Source: Clostridia bacterium | GTDB lineage: Bacteria > Bacillota > Clostridia > Christensenellales > UBA1242 | Length of the DNA: 13,177 nt | Assembly: GCA_017399515.1 (NCBI GenBank) | Contig: JAFQBZ010000083.1 | Coordinates: 1-13,177, forward strand | Direction: 5' to 3' | Shown here: positions 1 to 7,370 of the stretch, one piece after another | Layout: every line of letters begins with the position of its first letter | How positions within the stretch are numbered: the first letter of the stretch is position 1 | Translations under genes and position numbers: made by a program | Notes under the pieces: model-generated | Told to the model about the DNA's origin: nothing | What the model saw: only the letters and a program-made list of their open reading frames with translations | The model's database searches: none

Positions 1-2
1 AC

Positions 3-995
3 ACAATCAATGGAATTTCTGCAATGATGGAATCCACAAAGGCAGCAGCACAAATGATGGCAACTGGTGCAACCCTGGCAGAAACTGCTGCACAGCATGG
101 TCTGAATGCTGCTTTGATGGCATGTCCTTTGACCTGGATCATTCTTCTGATCATTGCAATAATTGCAATCATTTATGCAGTATGTTCAGCAATTGCAAAA
201 CTGACTGGTGTTGCAAATAGTGGCTTTGGTGTCATCACAGGTGGAATCAATGTTGTCATTCAATTCTTCAAAAACTTGGGTCTTTCTGTTGCAAATATTG
301 CCCTTGGAATAGGAAATGCAATTGCAGCACTTGGTTCAAACATGATGACTGCATTCAATAATGCAATTTGTTCAATTCAGTCATGGTTTTGGGGTCTGCT
401 TTCAACTGCAATGTCTGTTGTAGAAGGCATTTGTGCAGCACTGAACAAACTTCCTTTTGTTGAATTTGATTATTCAGGAATCAGTGCAAAAGCAGATGAA
501 TATGCAGCAAAGGCAGCAGAAGCAGAAGGAAACAAGCAAGACTACAAGTCCATTGGTGATGCCTTCAATGAAGGTATGTCCACATTTGACACATTCCAGG
601 ATGGTTGGGCATCTGATGCTTTCAGTGCAGGTGCTGCATGGGGTGATGGTGTTGCAGACAGTGTTTCAGGTGCATTCAGCATGGATTCTTTTGAAATCCC
701 TGAATATGAAGCAACTGGTTATGATGCAAGTCAGATCCCTGCAAATATTGCTGATACGGCAGGAAATACTGGTTCAATGGCAGATTCCATGGACATCACC
801 AGTGAAGATTTGAAATATCTTCGTGACATTGCAGAAACAGAAGTTGTGAACAGATTCACCACTGCTGAAATCAAAGTGGAAATGACGAACAACAACAATG
901 TTTCTTCTGACATGGATCTTGATGGAATGGTTGACTACCTGGCAACAGGTGTCAATGAAGCAATGGAAAAAGCAGCGGAAGGGGTGCATGAATAA
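3..995 (+). CDS. Phage tail tape measure protein, C-terminal part (5' truncated by window)
   Basis: The reading frame is open from the first bases of the window, so the ATG at 24 is very likely internal and the gene starts upstream. The visible 330 or so residues are rich in Ala, Gly and Asn. They contain one strongly hydrophobic segment just after the start of the window (about residues 37-58 counted from the ATG at 24, LTWIILLIIAIIAIIYAV), then amphipathic, weakly hydrophobic stretches and an acidic, low-complexity C-terminus. This pattern is typical of the C-terminal end of tape measure proteins, which set tail length and enter or cross the membrane during DNA injection. Position supports the call: it lies directly upstream of an XkdP-type LysM protein, as XkdO does in PBSX. 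It overlaps the next gene by 1 nt (TAATG). The assignment rests on context and composition, not on a catalytic motif. Confidence 0.75.
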   Translation, partial: TINGISAMMESTKAAAQMMATGATLAETAAQHGLNAALMACPLTWIILLIIAIIAIIYAVCSAIAKLTGVANSGFGVITGGINVVIQFFKNLGLSVANIALGIGNAIAALGSNMMTAFNNAICSIQSWFWGLLSTAMSVVEGICAALNKLPFVEFDYSGISAKADEYAAKAAEAEGNKQDYKSIGDAFNEGMSTFDTFQDGWASDAFSAGAAWGDGVADSVSGAFSMDSFEIPEYEATGYDASQIPANIADTAGNTGSMADSMDITSEDLKYLRDIAETEVVNRFTTAEIKVEMTNNNNVSSDMDLDGMVDYLATGVNEAMEKAAEGVHE

Positions 996-1678
996 TGGCA
1001 TATTATTTTTACATGGGAAAGATGTTGTGTCCAGTTGCACCTTCCAAGTTGCAATTGAAGATACAAAACGAAAACAAAACATTGACCCTTATCAATGAAG
1101 GTGAAGTGAACATTTTGAAGAAGGCAGGTCTGACTGACATCAGTTTTGACCTGCTTCTTCCTAATGTGAAATATCCTTTTGCAACATACAAGTCAGGCTT
1201 TGTGAATGCAAAGGTATTCCTGGAACAGTTGGAAAAAATGAAGTCAAGCAAAGAACCATTCCAGTTCATTGTGACCAGGACACTTCCAAATGGAAAAATG
1301 CTGTTTGATACCAACATGAAGGTGTCACTTGAAAGTTATGACATCAAGGAAGACAGCAAACAAGGATTTGATGTCACTGTTTCAGTCAAATTGAAGCAGT
1401 ACAGAGAATTTGGAACAAAGACCTGCAACATCACTTTTGCAGGCACAAAACCCAAAGCAACAGTTCAACCTGCAAGACCTGCAAGTCCTGCTTCCCCTGC
1501 ACCTGCACAGAATCAGACTTACACTGTCAAGAAGGGTGACTGTCTTTGGAATATTGCAAAAAAATTCTATGGGAATGGTGCAAAGTACACCACAATCTTC
1601 AATGCTAACAAAGGCAAAATCAAGAATGCAAACTTGATTTATGCAGGACAGGTTTTGACTATTCCCTTATTGAAGTAA
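995..1678 (+). CDS. xkdP: XkdP-like baseplate/tail protein with C-terminal LysM domain
   Basis: This 227-residue protein has an N-terminal beta-rich domain (about 1-150), a Pro/Ala linker (about 155-172, with PARPASPASPAPA) and a C-terminal LysM module (about 174-226; YTVKKGDCLWNIAKKFYG, ending in IYAGQVLTIP). LysM binds peptidoglycan glycan. In contractile tails of the PBSX/T4 type, such proteins link the baseplate hub to the tube or tail tip. The start ATG shares one base with the upstream stop and has a strong Shine-Dalgarno (GGAAGGGGTG) about 8 nt upstream. The next gene begins 14 nt after the stop. Family recognition is good, from the LysM plus synteny between the tape measure and XkdQ. 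The exact structural role is inferred from homologues. Confidence 0.85.
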   Translation: MAYYFYMGKMLCPVAPSKLQLKIQNENKTLTLINEGEVNILKKAGLTDISFDLLLPNVKYPFATYKSGFVNAKVFLEQLEKMKSSKEPFQFIVTRTLPNGKMLFDTNMKVSLESYDIKEDSKQGFDVTVSVKLKQYREFGTKTCNITFAGTKPKATVQPARPASPASPAPAQNQTYTVKKGDCLWNIAKKFYGNGAKYTTIFNANKGKIKNANLIYAGQVLTIPLLK

Positions 1679-1691
1679 AGGGGGGAACACT

Positions 1692-2657
1692 TTGAATGTA
1701 AATGTAGAACTATTGATTCAGCATGGAAACAAGGTGTTTTCCCCTGCTGTTCAGGAAGGCATCACCTGGTCAACTGAAAGAAAAGGTTGTCCAGGTCAAC
1801 TTTCCTTCAAAGTGGTGAAAGATGATGTGTTGGATTTCACAGAAGGTGATGCAGTCAGATTGAAAGTGAATGGTGCAAATGTTTTCTATGGGTTCATTTT
1901 CAAGAAGAAAAGAGATAAACAGCAAATCATCACTGTCACTGCTTATGATCAGTTGCGATATTTGAAGAACAAAGACACCTATGTCTATGAAAACAAGACA
2001 GCAGGTGAACTGATTCAGATGATTGCAGCAGACTTTCAAATGCAGACAGGATTCATTGAAGACACTGGTTTCAAGATTGCTTCCAGGGTGGAAGAAAACA
2101 CTTCCTTGTTTGATATGATCCAAAATGCCCTTGACCTGACATTGCAGAATCAGAAATACATGTATGTCATGTATGATGATTTTGGAAAGGTCACTTTGAA
2201 AGGGTTGGACAACATGCGTTTGAACCTTTTGATTGATGAAGAAACAGGTGAAAACTTTGACTATACTTCATCAATTGATGATAACACATACAACAGAATC
2301 AAACTGACTTATGACAATGACAAGACTGGAACAAGAGAAGTCTATATTGCCCAGGATTCCAACAACATGAACACATGGGGTGTTCTTCAACACTTTGACA
2401 CATTGCAGGAAGGTGAAAATGGTCAGGCAAAAGCAGATGCACTTCTTTCCTTGTATAACAAGAAAACAAGAAACCTGTCCATCAAAAATGCCTTTGGTGA
2501 TGTTCGTGTTCGTGCAGGATCAATGGTGGTTGTGATGCTTGACCTTGGTGATGTTAAAGTCAAGAATTTGATGCTTGTGGAAAAATGCAAGCATGAATTC
2601 AATGAAAGTCAGCATTTGATGACCTTGACATTGAGAGGTGGTGAATTCATTGCTTGA
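1692..2657 (+). CDS. xkdQ: XkdQ-like baseplate hub protein (gp27/late-control-D-like)
   Basis: This 321-residue protein resembles XkdQ/YqbQ, the PBSX-family equivalent of the T4 gp27 or P2 gpD hub. That hub forms the ring at the tail tip that connects the tube to the spike. The N-terminus (VELLIQHGNKVFSPAVQEGITWSTERKGCPG) and the C-terminal beta-domain (VRAGSMVVVMLDLGDVKVKN) fit this family, and length is normal. Translation appears to start at TTG 1692, because the strong Shine-Dalgarno AAAGGGGGG sits 5-6 nt upstream and no in-frame ATG is close. The stop overlaps the start region of the DUF2577 gene. Its place between the LysM protein and the DUF2577 gene matches PBSX order. Confidence 0.85.
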   Translation: MNVNVELLIQHGNKVFSPAVQEGITWSTERKGCPGQLSFKVVKDDVLDFTEGDAVRLKVNGANVFYGFIFKKKRDKQQIITVTAYDQLRYLKNKDTYVYENKTAGELIQMIAADFQMQTGFIEDTGFKIASRVEENTSLFDMIQNALDLTLQNQKYMYVMYDDFGKVTLKGLDNMRLNLLIDEETGENFDYTSSIDDNTYNRIKLTYDNDKTGTREVYIAQDSNNMNTWGVLQHFDTLQEGENGQAKADALLSLYNKKTRNLSIKNAFGDVRVRAGSMVVVMLDLGDVKVKNLMLVEKCKHEFNESQHLMTLTLRGGEFIA

Positions 2658-3039
2658 TGCAAATGATCTTTTAATTGCTATCAAAAAGGCAGCAAAAGAA
2701 GCAGTTGAAGCAGGTCAACCTTGTGACTTCTGCTTTGGAAAAGTCACCAGTGCTTCACCTTTGAAGATACTGGTGGAACAGAAGATGACCCTTGGTGCTG
2801 CACAACTGGTTCTGACCAGGAATGTGACAGACTTCAAAACCAAGGTCACAATTGATTGGACTACTGGAACAAAAAGCGGTGGAAGTGGGGATTCTTCCTT
2901 TGCTTCCCACAGTCACAGTGTTTCAGGAAAGAAGGACATCACCATTCACAATGGTCTTGCAGTGGGTGATGAAGTCATCCTTCTGAAACAAAAAGGTGGT
3001 CAAAAATATCTTGTTTTGGATAGGGTGGTGAATGCATGA
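2650..3039 (+). CDS. xkdR: XkdR-like DUF2577 phage tail protein
   Basis: A small protein of about 129 residues with the DUF2577 pattern: an N-terminal helix (DANDLLIAIKKAAKEAVEAG), a short beta segment, a charged disordered loop with Ser/Gly/His (SGDSSFASHSHSVSG) and a final beta hairpin (VGDEVILLKQKGGQKYLVLDRV). The reading frame also has GTG codons at 2638 and 2641. I prefer TTG 2650, because AGAGGTGGTGA (2634-2644) is then a correctly spaced ribosome binding site. The same layout of GGTGGTGA then TTG recurs at 9204. It overlaps the upstream stop and, through ATGA, the next gene. DUF2577 proteins belong to baseplate operons, and their precise role is not established. Confidence 0.8.
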   Translation: MLDANDLLIAIKKAAKEAVEAGQPCDFCFGKVTSASPLKILVEQKMTLGAAQLVLTRNVTDFKTKVTIDWTTGTKSGGSGDSSFASHSHSVSGKKDITIHNGLAVGDEVILLKQKGGQKYLVLDRVVNA

Positions 3040-3440
3040 TACCTTCAACAAATACCATTCTTTCACAAGATTTGGAAGTGGAAACCCTTCCAAGTAAAAA
3101 CTACAAGATGCAGATTGAACATGATGTCATCAATGGATTTTGTGATGAACTGGAAGCAATGAAACAGGTGGTTTTCAAGATTTTGAACACCGAAAGATAC
3201 CAGTATATCATTTATTCATGGAATTATGGGATTGAACTTCTTGATTTGTATGGTGAACCAGTCACTTATGTATGCCCTGAACTTGAAAGAAGAATCACAG
3301 AAGCATTGGTTCAGGATGACAGAATTGATTCTGTTGATTCCTTTGTTTTTGATGTTACAGAGAAAAGGACAGTCAAAGTGACATTCACAGTCCACACAAT
3401 CTTTGGTGGAATTGAAGCAGAAAAGGTGGTGAATTTCTAA
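3036..3440 (+). CDS. xkdS: XkdS-like DUF2634 protein (gp25-type baseplate wedge)
   Basis: A 134-residue protein of the DUF2634/XkdS family, related to T4 gp25, which joins the baseplate wedge to the sheath. Visible family features are the central segment YQYIIYSWNYGIELLDLYGEP (about 49-69), a Glu-rich helix (CPELERRITEALVQDDRI) and a last strand pair ending KVTFTVHTIFGGIEAEKVVNF. Length is typical. The ATG overlaps the upstream TGA (ATGA), and the stop overlaps the next ATG (TAATG), so translation is probably coupled across all three genes. The Shine-Dalgarno AGGGTGGTGA lies in the end of the preceding gene. Confidence 0.85.
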   Translation: MIPSTNTILSQDLEVETLPSKNYKMQIEHDVINGFCDELEAMKQVVFKILNTERYQYIIYSWNYGIELLDLYGEPVTYVCPELERRITEALVQDDRIDSVDSFVFDVTEKRTVKVTFTVHTIFGGIEAEKVVNF

Positions 3441-4504
3441 TGTACGAAAATATTACTTATGAAGATATTCTTCAAAGGATGCTTGACAGAGTTCCAAACA
3501 GCATGGACAAAAGAGAAGGTTCAATCATTTTTGATGCCCTTGCCCCTGCTGCTGTTGAACTGCAATTGATGTATATTGAATTTGACATCATCTTGACTGA
3601 AACCTTTGGTGACACTGCATCCAGGGAATATCTGATCAGAAGGGCAGCAGAAAGGGGTGTCATTCCTTATGCTGCAACCAATGCGGTTCTGAAAGCAGTT
3701 GCAACACCTTCCACAATCAATGTTGCAGTTGGTTCAAGATTTTCTTTGAATGAACTGAACTACATTGTGACTGAAAAGATTGCAGATGGTGAATACAAGG
3801 TGATGTGTGAAACCACTGGTGTGATTGGCAATTCCTATTTTGGGGATCTGATTCCTATCAATTACATCCAGGGGTTGGAAACCATCAAAATCACTGAACT
3901 GTTGATTCCTGGTGAAGATGAAGAAGACACTGAATCCATCAGGGAAAGATATTTTGCAACCTTTGACACAAAACCTTATGGTGGAAACAAAAAGGACTAT
4001 ATTCAGAAGACAAATGCACTTGCAGGTGTTGGTTCAACCAAGGTCAAACCTGTTTGGAATGGCGGTGGAACAGTTCTTCTGACAATCCTTGATTCTGAAT
4101 ATAACAAAGCAAGTGACACCTTGGTTCAGTTTGTTCAGAATGAAATTGATCCCACAAAGGATGGAACTGGTGTTGGTATTGCACCAATTGGTCATGTGGT
4201 GACAGTGCAGACTGCTGATGAAGTGGTTGTCACTATTTCCACCAACATCACTTTCCAGGAAGGTTATTCTTTTGACAGTCAGAAAACTGCAATTGAAGAA
4301 GCAATCAATGCTTATCTGCTTGAAATCAGAAAAATTTGGGCAGATGAAACTGCAACAGTGGTCAGAATTAGTCAGATTGAAACAAGAATCCTGAATTTGA
4401 CTGGTGTTGTTGACATCAACAGCACAAAAATCAATGGTGCAGCATCCAACTTGGTGTTGGGTGAATATGAAATTCCAGTGTTGGGTGGTGTGTCAAATGG
4501 TTAG
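3440..4504 (+). CDS. xkdT: Baseplate J family protein (XkdT-like)
   Basis: A 354-residue baseplate J protein (P2 gpJ / T4 gp6 / PBSX XkdT). It forms the ring of wedge proteins that opens when the tail contracts. The N-terminus (YEDILQRMLDRVPNSMDKREGSIIFDALAPAA) is the classic family opening. The central segment EDTESIRERYFATFDTKPYGG, at about residues 155-178, and IAPIGHVVTVQTADEVVVTIS further on are also characteristic. The family is diagnostic for contractile tails. The gene overlaps its upstream neighbour by 1 nt and the downstream DUF2313 gene by 8 nt. The start has an excellent ribosome binding site (AAAAGGTGGTGA). Confidence 0.92.
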   Translation: MYENITYEDILQRMLDRVPNSMDKREGSIIFDALAPAAVELQLMYIEFDIILTETFGDTASREYLIRRAAERGVIPYAATNAVLKAVATPSTINVAVGSRFSLNELNYIVTEKIADGEYKVMCETTGVIGNSYFGDLIPINYIQGLETIKITELLIPGEDEEDTESIRERYFATFDTKPYGGNKKDYIQKTNALAGVGSTKVKPVWNGGGTVLLTILDSEYNKASDTLVQFVQNEIDPTKDGTGVGIAPIGHVVTVQTADEVVVTISTNITFQEGYSFDSQKTAIEEAINAYLLEIRKIWADETATVVRISQIETRILNLTGVVDINSTKINGAASNLVLGEYEIPVLGGVSNG

Positions 4505-5195
4505 AGATGTGAACCTAATTGAACACCTTCCCCTTTTCATTCAGGTGTATAGAGAAATTCACCTGATTATGAGTGCAGAAAACCCTGAATTTCAGTTGCT
4601 TGCTGATGAATCTGAAAGAATTAAAAACAATCAGTTCATTCAGACATGTGACCTTGAAGGAATTGCACGATTTGAAAAGATATTGCACATCAGTCCTTCT
4701 TCTGATGACACCCTTGAATCAAGAATTTCAAGGGTGATGATCAGATGGAATGACATTGTTCCTTATACCTGGAAGGTCTTTCTGACAAAACTTGACACCC
4801 TTTGTGGTGTTGGAAACTATGATGTGATTCCAAACTTCAAGGAATATGCTTTGAAGATTATCACACACCTTGACATGTATGGTCAGGTGGATGAATTAGA
4901 AAAGTTGCTTGACTACATGATGCCTGCAAACATTGTGGTTGATTCAGACAATGAATTGCACTATGACTTGAAAAACACCCTGTTCTTTCCAAGTGGAATG
5001 TGTCTTTGCAAAATGTATGAATTGACTGATTCCTACAAGGCAACATTCACCTTCAATGGTAATGCAAATGTTGCAAGCATCTGTTCAGGAACATGTGAAG
5101 TTGAAATCACAGATTCTTTTCAGGATTCATTCAGTGTTGCTTCTGAAATGCACACTGGTTCAAATGTATCAATAACAAATATGATTCAAGCATAA
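4497..5195 (+). CDS. xkdU: XkdU-like DUF2313 phage tail protein
   Basis: A protein of about 232 residues resembling DUF2313 (XkdU/YmfQ), which follows baseplate J in PBSX-like and Mu-like phages and probably links the baseplate to the fibre. The frame is open back to 4404, but the true start is most likely ATG 4497. It sits just after GGGTGGTG, overlaps the end of the baseplate J gene, and opens MVRDVNLIEHLPLFIQVY. The first two thirds are helical and charged (DTLESRISRVMIRWNDIVPYTW, about 80-101). The last about 50 residues are beta-rich with Cys, Ser and Thr. A 19-nt gap with a strong ribosome site separates it from the fibre gene. Confidence 0.75.
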   Translation: MVRDVNLIEHLPLFIQVYREIHLIMSAENPEFQLLADESERIKNNQFIQTCDLEGIARFEKILHISPSSDDTLESRISRVMIRWNDIVPYTWKVFLTKLDTLCGVGNYDVIPNFKEYALKIITHLDMYGQVDELEKLLDYMMPANIVVDSDNELHYDLKNTLFFPSGMCLCKMYELTDSYKATFTFNGNANVASICSGTCEVEITDSFQDSFSVASEMHTGSNVSITNMIQA

Positions 5196-5207
5196 GAAAG
5201 GCGGTAA
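5194..5207 (+). promoter_or_regulatory. Ribosome binding site of the fibre gene, repeated at 8415-8428
   Basis: The 14-base string AAGAAAGGCGGTAA precedes the fibre ATG at 5215 and occurs again, base for base, before the ATG at 8435. AAAGG fits the usual anti-Shine-Dalgarno pairing. It carries a CpG, which is rare in this prophage. I read both copies as translation signals. A duplication linked to insertion of the retroelement is possible but not shown. Confidence 0.55.
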
Positions 5208-5214
5208 TGTTAAA

Positions 5215-6990
5215 ATGGCAGAATTTAGACCCATGGTCATCACCAACAAAGGTCAGGCATTGATTGCAAAGATGATGTCAGGCAGTGGAAAGATTGAATT
5301 CACCAAGATTTCTATTTCTGAAACTGCATATTCTGATGCACAGATCCTTGCAATGACTTCCATTGGTGGTGTAAAACAGACAACCCTTGTTTCCAGGGTT
5401 ACAAAGACAGGAAACGCAGCAGTCCAGGTTGAAGGTGCTGTCACTAATGATGCACTGACTACTGGATATTATATGAAGACAATTGCCCTTCATGCGATTG
5501 ACCCCAATGATGGTGAAATCATTTATGCAGCATGTGGTGCAAGTGTTCCTGGTTGGATGCCCCCATTCAATGGTGTGTCCACAAGTGGTGCTTTCTTAAA
5601 ACTGATCACCACTGTTTCCAATGCTGATGATGTCACAATTGAAGTTGATCCTGCTGCTGTTGCAACAGTGGGTGACATTCAGGATTTGCAGAAGCAGATT
5701 TCTGATTTGCAGGCTTTTGTTGGTTACACTGACAATGACATCTATGGTGTTGAAGTTGACTTCAAGAACAAGAAGTTCACAAGACTTGCAGGTGCTGTTT
5801 CCATGACACCTGGTGCATCTTTTGATGCAGTTCAGGCATTTGGTGGAAGAAAAAGATGTAATGTGACAGATGCAGGTGAAGTCATTGCATACTATGGTGA
5901 TGCAGGCTATTCTGAAACTGGTGTGCTTACTTCTGCAATCACTATTGGTGAAGGTGATGCAGCAGTCACTTATGCAGTAGGCACAAAGGTTCAGGTCATG
6001 GTTGAACAACCTAAATTCTATTATAAAGTTGTTCCCCTTGAACTGGAAAAGGTTGAAGGTGGCAAAGGCTTCCACATGCGAAAGGTCAGATATTATGTAT
6101 CTGATACCAAGAAAGCAGGTTTCAAACTTCATCCTGCATTCATTCAGGATGGTGTTGAAAAGAATGTCATCTATTTGTCTGCTTATGAAGGCAGTCTGTA
6201 TGATACCAGTGAAGGCACTTACATCCTTAATGATGCACAGGTATATGCAAGCGGTGATGTTCTTTCTTCCATTGCAAATGCAAAACCTGCAAGCGGTCTG
6301 ACACAGAACCTGACCAGGGCAGTTTGTAGAAGTCTTGCAGCAGCAAGGGGTGCAGGTTGGTCACAGCAGACCATTCAGGCAGCAACTGCAACTGAACTTC
6401 TGTTCCTGATTGAATATGCATCTTTCAACATGCAGTCCAACATTGGTGCAGGTGTCACAAACAAGACTGATGATGGTGCAACTTCCATGACTGAAATCAC
6501 TGGTGCAACCACTAACCTTGGCAATGCAACTGGTTCAGTGACCAACACAAATGGTTTCAATGTTGTCACATATCGTGGTGAAGAAAACTTCTTTGGTAAC
6601 ATTTGGAAGTGGATTGATGGAATTAACATCTACAACTATGGTGTTGGTTCTGTTCACATTGCAGATCATGGTTTTGCAGACAACACTGATGCAGATCCTT
6701 ATCAGGATGCAGGCATCACTATTTGTGGTGCAAATGGATATGTTTCTGCTTTTGGTTACAATGAAGACTTTGACTGGTTGTTCATTGCTTCTGAATGCAG
6801 CGGTTCTTCTGCACTTCCTGTTGGTGACTACTTCTACCAGGTAAAAGCAAACAATTCCTGGACTGTCGCTCGTTTGGGCGGTAGTTGGGCTAATGGTACT
6901 TATGCGGGCGGTTTCAGTTGGGGTGTGTATTATGGTTCGGGTATTCGTCATCGTAATGTCGGCGGTCGCGTGCTGTATGTACCACAGTAA
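5215..6990 (+). CDS. DGR-diversified tail fibre with C-type-lectin-like variable C-terminus
   Basis: This 591-residue fibre is the target protein of the retroelement. Residues 1 to about 147 resemble the N-terminal domain of phage tail-collar fibre proteins (FRPMVITNKGQALIAKMMSG near the start), which docks on the baseplate. A short coiled coil follows (about 151-167, VGDIQDLQKQISDLQAF). The C-terminal third looks like the C-type-lectin / formylglycine-generating-enzyme-like fold common in DGR targets, with YRGEENFFGNIWKWIDG at 453-469. Residues 550-589 are encoded by the variable repeat and end 2 codons before the stop. In this stretch Asn-rich template residues are replaced by Ser, Ala, Tyr, Gly, Ile, His and Arg. 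The predicted role is binding the host surface receptor. The gene has only 7 CpG outside the variable repeat. The N-terminal and fold assignments come from pattern recognition; the diversification is seen directly. Confidence 0.92.
   Translation: MAEFRPMVITNKGQALIAKMMSGSGKIEFTKISISETAYSDAQILAMTSIGGVKQTTLVSRVTKTGNAAVQVEGAVTNDALTTGYYMKTIALHAIDPNDGEIIYAACGASVPGWMPPFNGVSTSGAFLKLITTVSNADDVTIEVDPAAVATVGDIQDLQKQISDLQAFVGYTDNDIYGVEVDFKNKKFTRLAGAVSMTPGASFDAVQAFGGRKRCNVTDAGEVIAYYGDAGYSETGVLTSAITIGEGDAAVTYAVGTKVQVMVEQPKFYYKVVPLELEKVEGGKGFHMRKVRYYVSDTKKAGFKLHPAFIQDGVEKNVIYLSAYEGSLYDTSEGTYILNDAQVYASGDVLSSIANAKPASGLTQNLTRAVCRSLAAARGAGWSQQTIQAATATELLFLIEYASFNMQSNIGAGVTNKTDDGATSMTEITGATTNLGNATGSVTNTNGFNVVTYRGEENFFGNIWKWIDGINIYNYGVGSVHIADHGFADNTDADPYQDAGITICGANGYVSAFGYNEDFDWLFIASECSGSSALPVGDYFYQVKANNSWTVARLGGSWANGTYAGGFSWGVYYGSGIRHRNVGGRVLYVPQ
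6863..6979 (+). repeat. DGR variable repeat (VR)
   Basis: This block aligns without gaps to 7097-7213 (offset 234). Of 117 columns, 91 are identical. Of the 26 differences, 25 lie at template adenines: 16 A-to-G, 6 A-to-T and 3 A-to-C. One lies at a template T (G at 6970). Thirteen of the 38 template adenines are unchanged. Ten of twelve template AAT codons have changed. The block encodes fibre residues 550-589, and the stop codon follows 8 bases later. Adenine-specific difference between two nearby repeats beside a DGR-type RT is diagnostic. Confidence 0.97.
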
Positions 6991-7026
6991 ACAGGTTTAT
7001 AAATAATTAAAATATGGGCAACATGT

Positions 7027-7050
7027 GCTGATTTTCTTTCACGAAAGAGC
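7027..7050 (+). other. Candidate stem-loop between VR and TR
   Basis: TCTTT (7035-7039) can pair with AAAGA (7044-7048) around a CACG loop, and GCT (7027-7029) with AGC (7048-7050) if a bulge is allowed; the two outer options partly compete. It lies 47 bases after the variable repeat. In the Bordetella phage DGR a hairpin just downstream of the VR is needed for efficient homing. Here the stem is short and farther away, so a role is speculative. Confidence 0.3.
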
Positions 7051-7096
7051 AAAAACCAACTACAAACCAGTCAAACACCTAAAAAACCAGTAAATT

Positions 7097-7213
7097 CTGT
7101 CACTAAATTGGGCAGTAATTGGAATAATGGTACTAATGCAGGCAGTTTCAATTGGAATGTGAATAATGGTTCAGGTAATCGTAATCGTAATATCAGCGGT
7201 CACTTACTAAATG
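7097..7213 (+). repeat. DGR template repeat (TR)
   Basis: This is the non-mutated donor copy, 117 bases long with 38 adenines. It lies 107 bases after the fibre stop and 157 bases before the RT start. Read in the VR frame it has twelve AAT codons, one AAA and several AGT/ACT codons, then a TAA at 7217-7219. Adenine mutation of AAT cannot yield a stop codon, as is usual for DGR templates. It would be transcribed with the RT and reverse-transcribed with errors at A, the cDNA then replacing the VR. The 380-base stretch between fibre and RT genes holds no recognisable protein gene. Confidence 0.95.
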
Positions 7214-7220
7214 CATAAAT

Positions 7221-7254
7221 AAGAACCCCAAGGTGTGCAAACCCTGGGGTTCTT
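7221..7254 (+). other. Perfect 10-bp stem-loop immediately downstream of the TR
   Basis: AAGAACCCCA (7221-7230) pairs exactly with TGGGGTTCTT (7245-7254). Inside the 14-nt loop, GGT (7232-7234) and ACC (7241-7243) could extend it. It begins 8 bases after the TR. No U-run follows, so it is not a convincing terminator. The spacer RNA between TR and RT in studied DGRs folds and primes cDNA synthesis, so this hairpin is a good candidate for part of that structure. Confidence 0.6.
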
Positions 7255-7267
7255 CCATGTGATCCTG

Positions 7268-7286
7268 TTGCCCTGCCACTTGGCAA
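7268..7286 (+). other. Second stem-loop in the TR-RT spacer
   Basis: TTGCC (7268-7272) can pair with GGCAA (7282-7286). A competing fold pairs TGCC with GGCA around ACTT (7274-7285). It is short but GC-rich for this A/T-rich spacer, and it sits between the strong hairpin and the RT gene. It may belong to the folded DGR RNA; this is inference only. Confidence 0.35.
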
Positions 7287-7370
7287 AACACAAAAAGATG
7301 AAAGGTTGTATTGGTAAACTTAAAGTTGAAGATTTGACCATTCAAAGTGCATACAAAAGGAAATGATGTC

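Noticed and set aside
5596..6132. Long antisense open frame (178 codons, minus strand) inside the fibre gene
   Set aside because: It is a shadow of the biased codon use of the fibre gene. The product is Cys/Ile/Asn-rich with no recognisable fold and no ribosome site was apparent.
7003..7219. Open frame running through the TR in the VR frame (no stop from 7003 to 7219)
   Set aside because: It lacks an ATG or ribosome site, and its openness follows from the TR being a copy of coding sequence. I treat it as template RNA, not a gene.
7221..7254. Hairpin after the TR as an intrinsic terminator
   Set aside because: No U-run follows the stem, and the RT downstream has no evident promoter of its own, so readthrough is needed.
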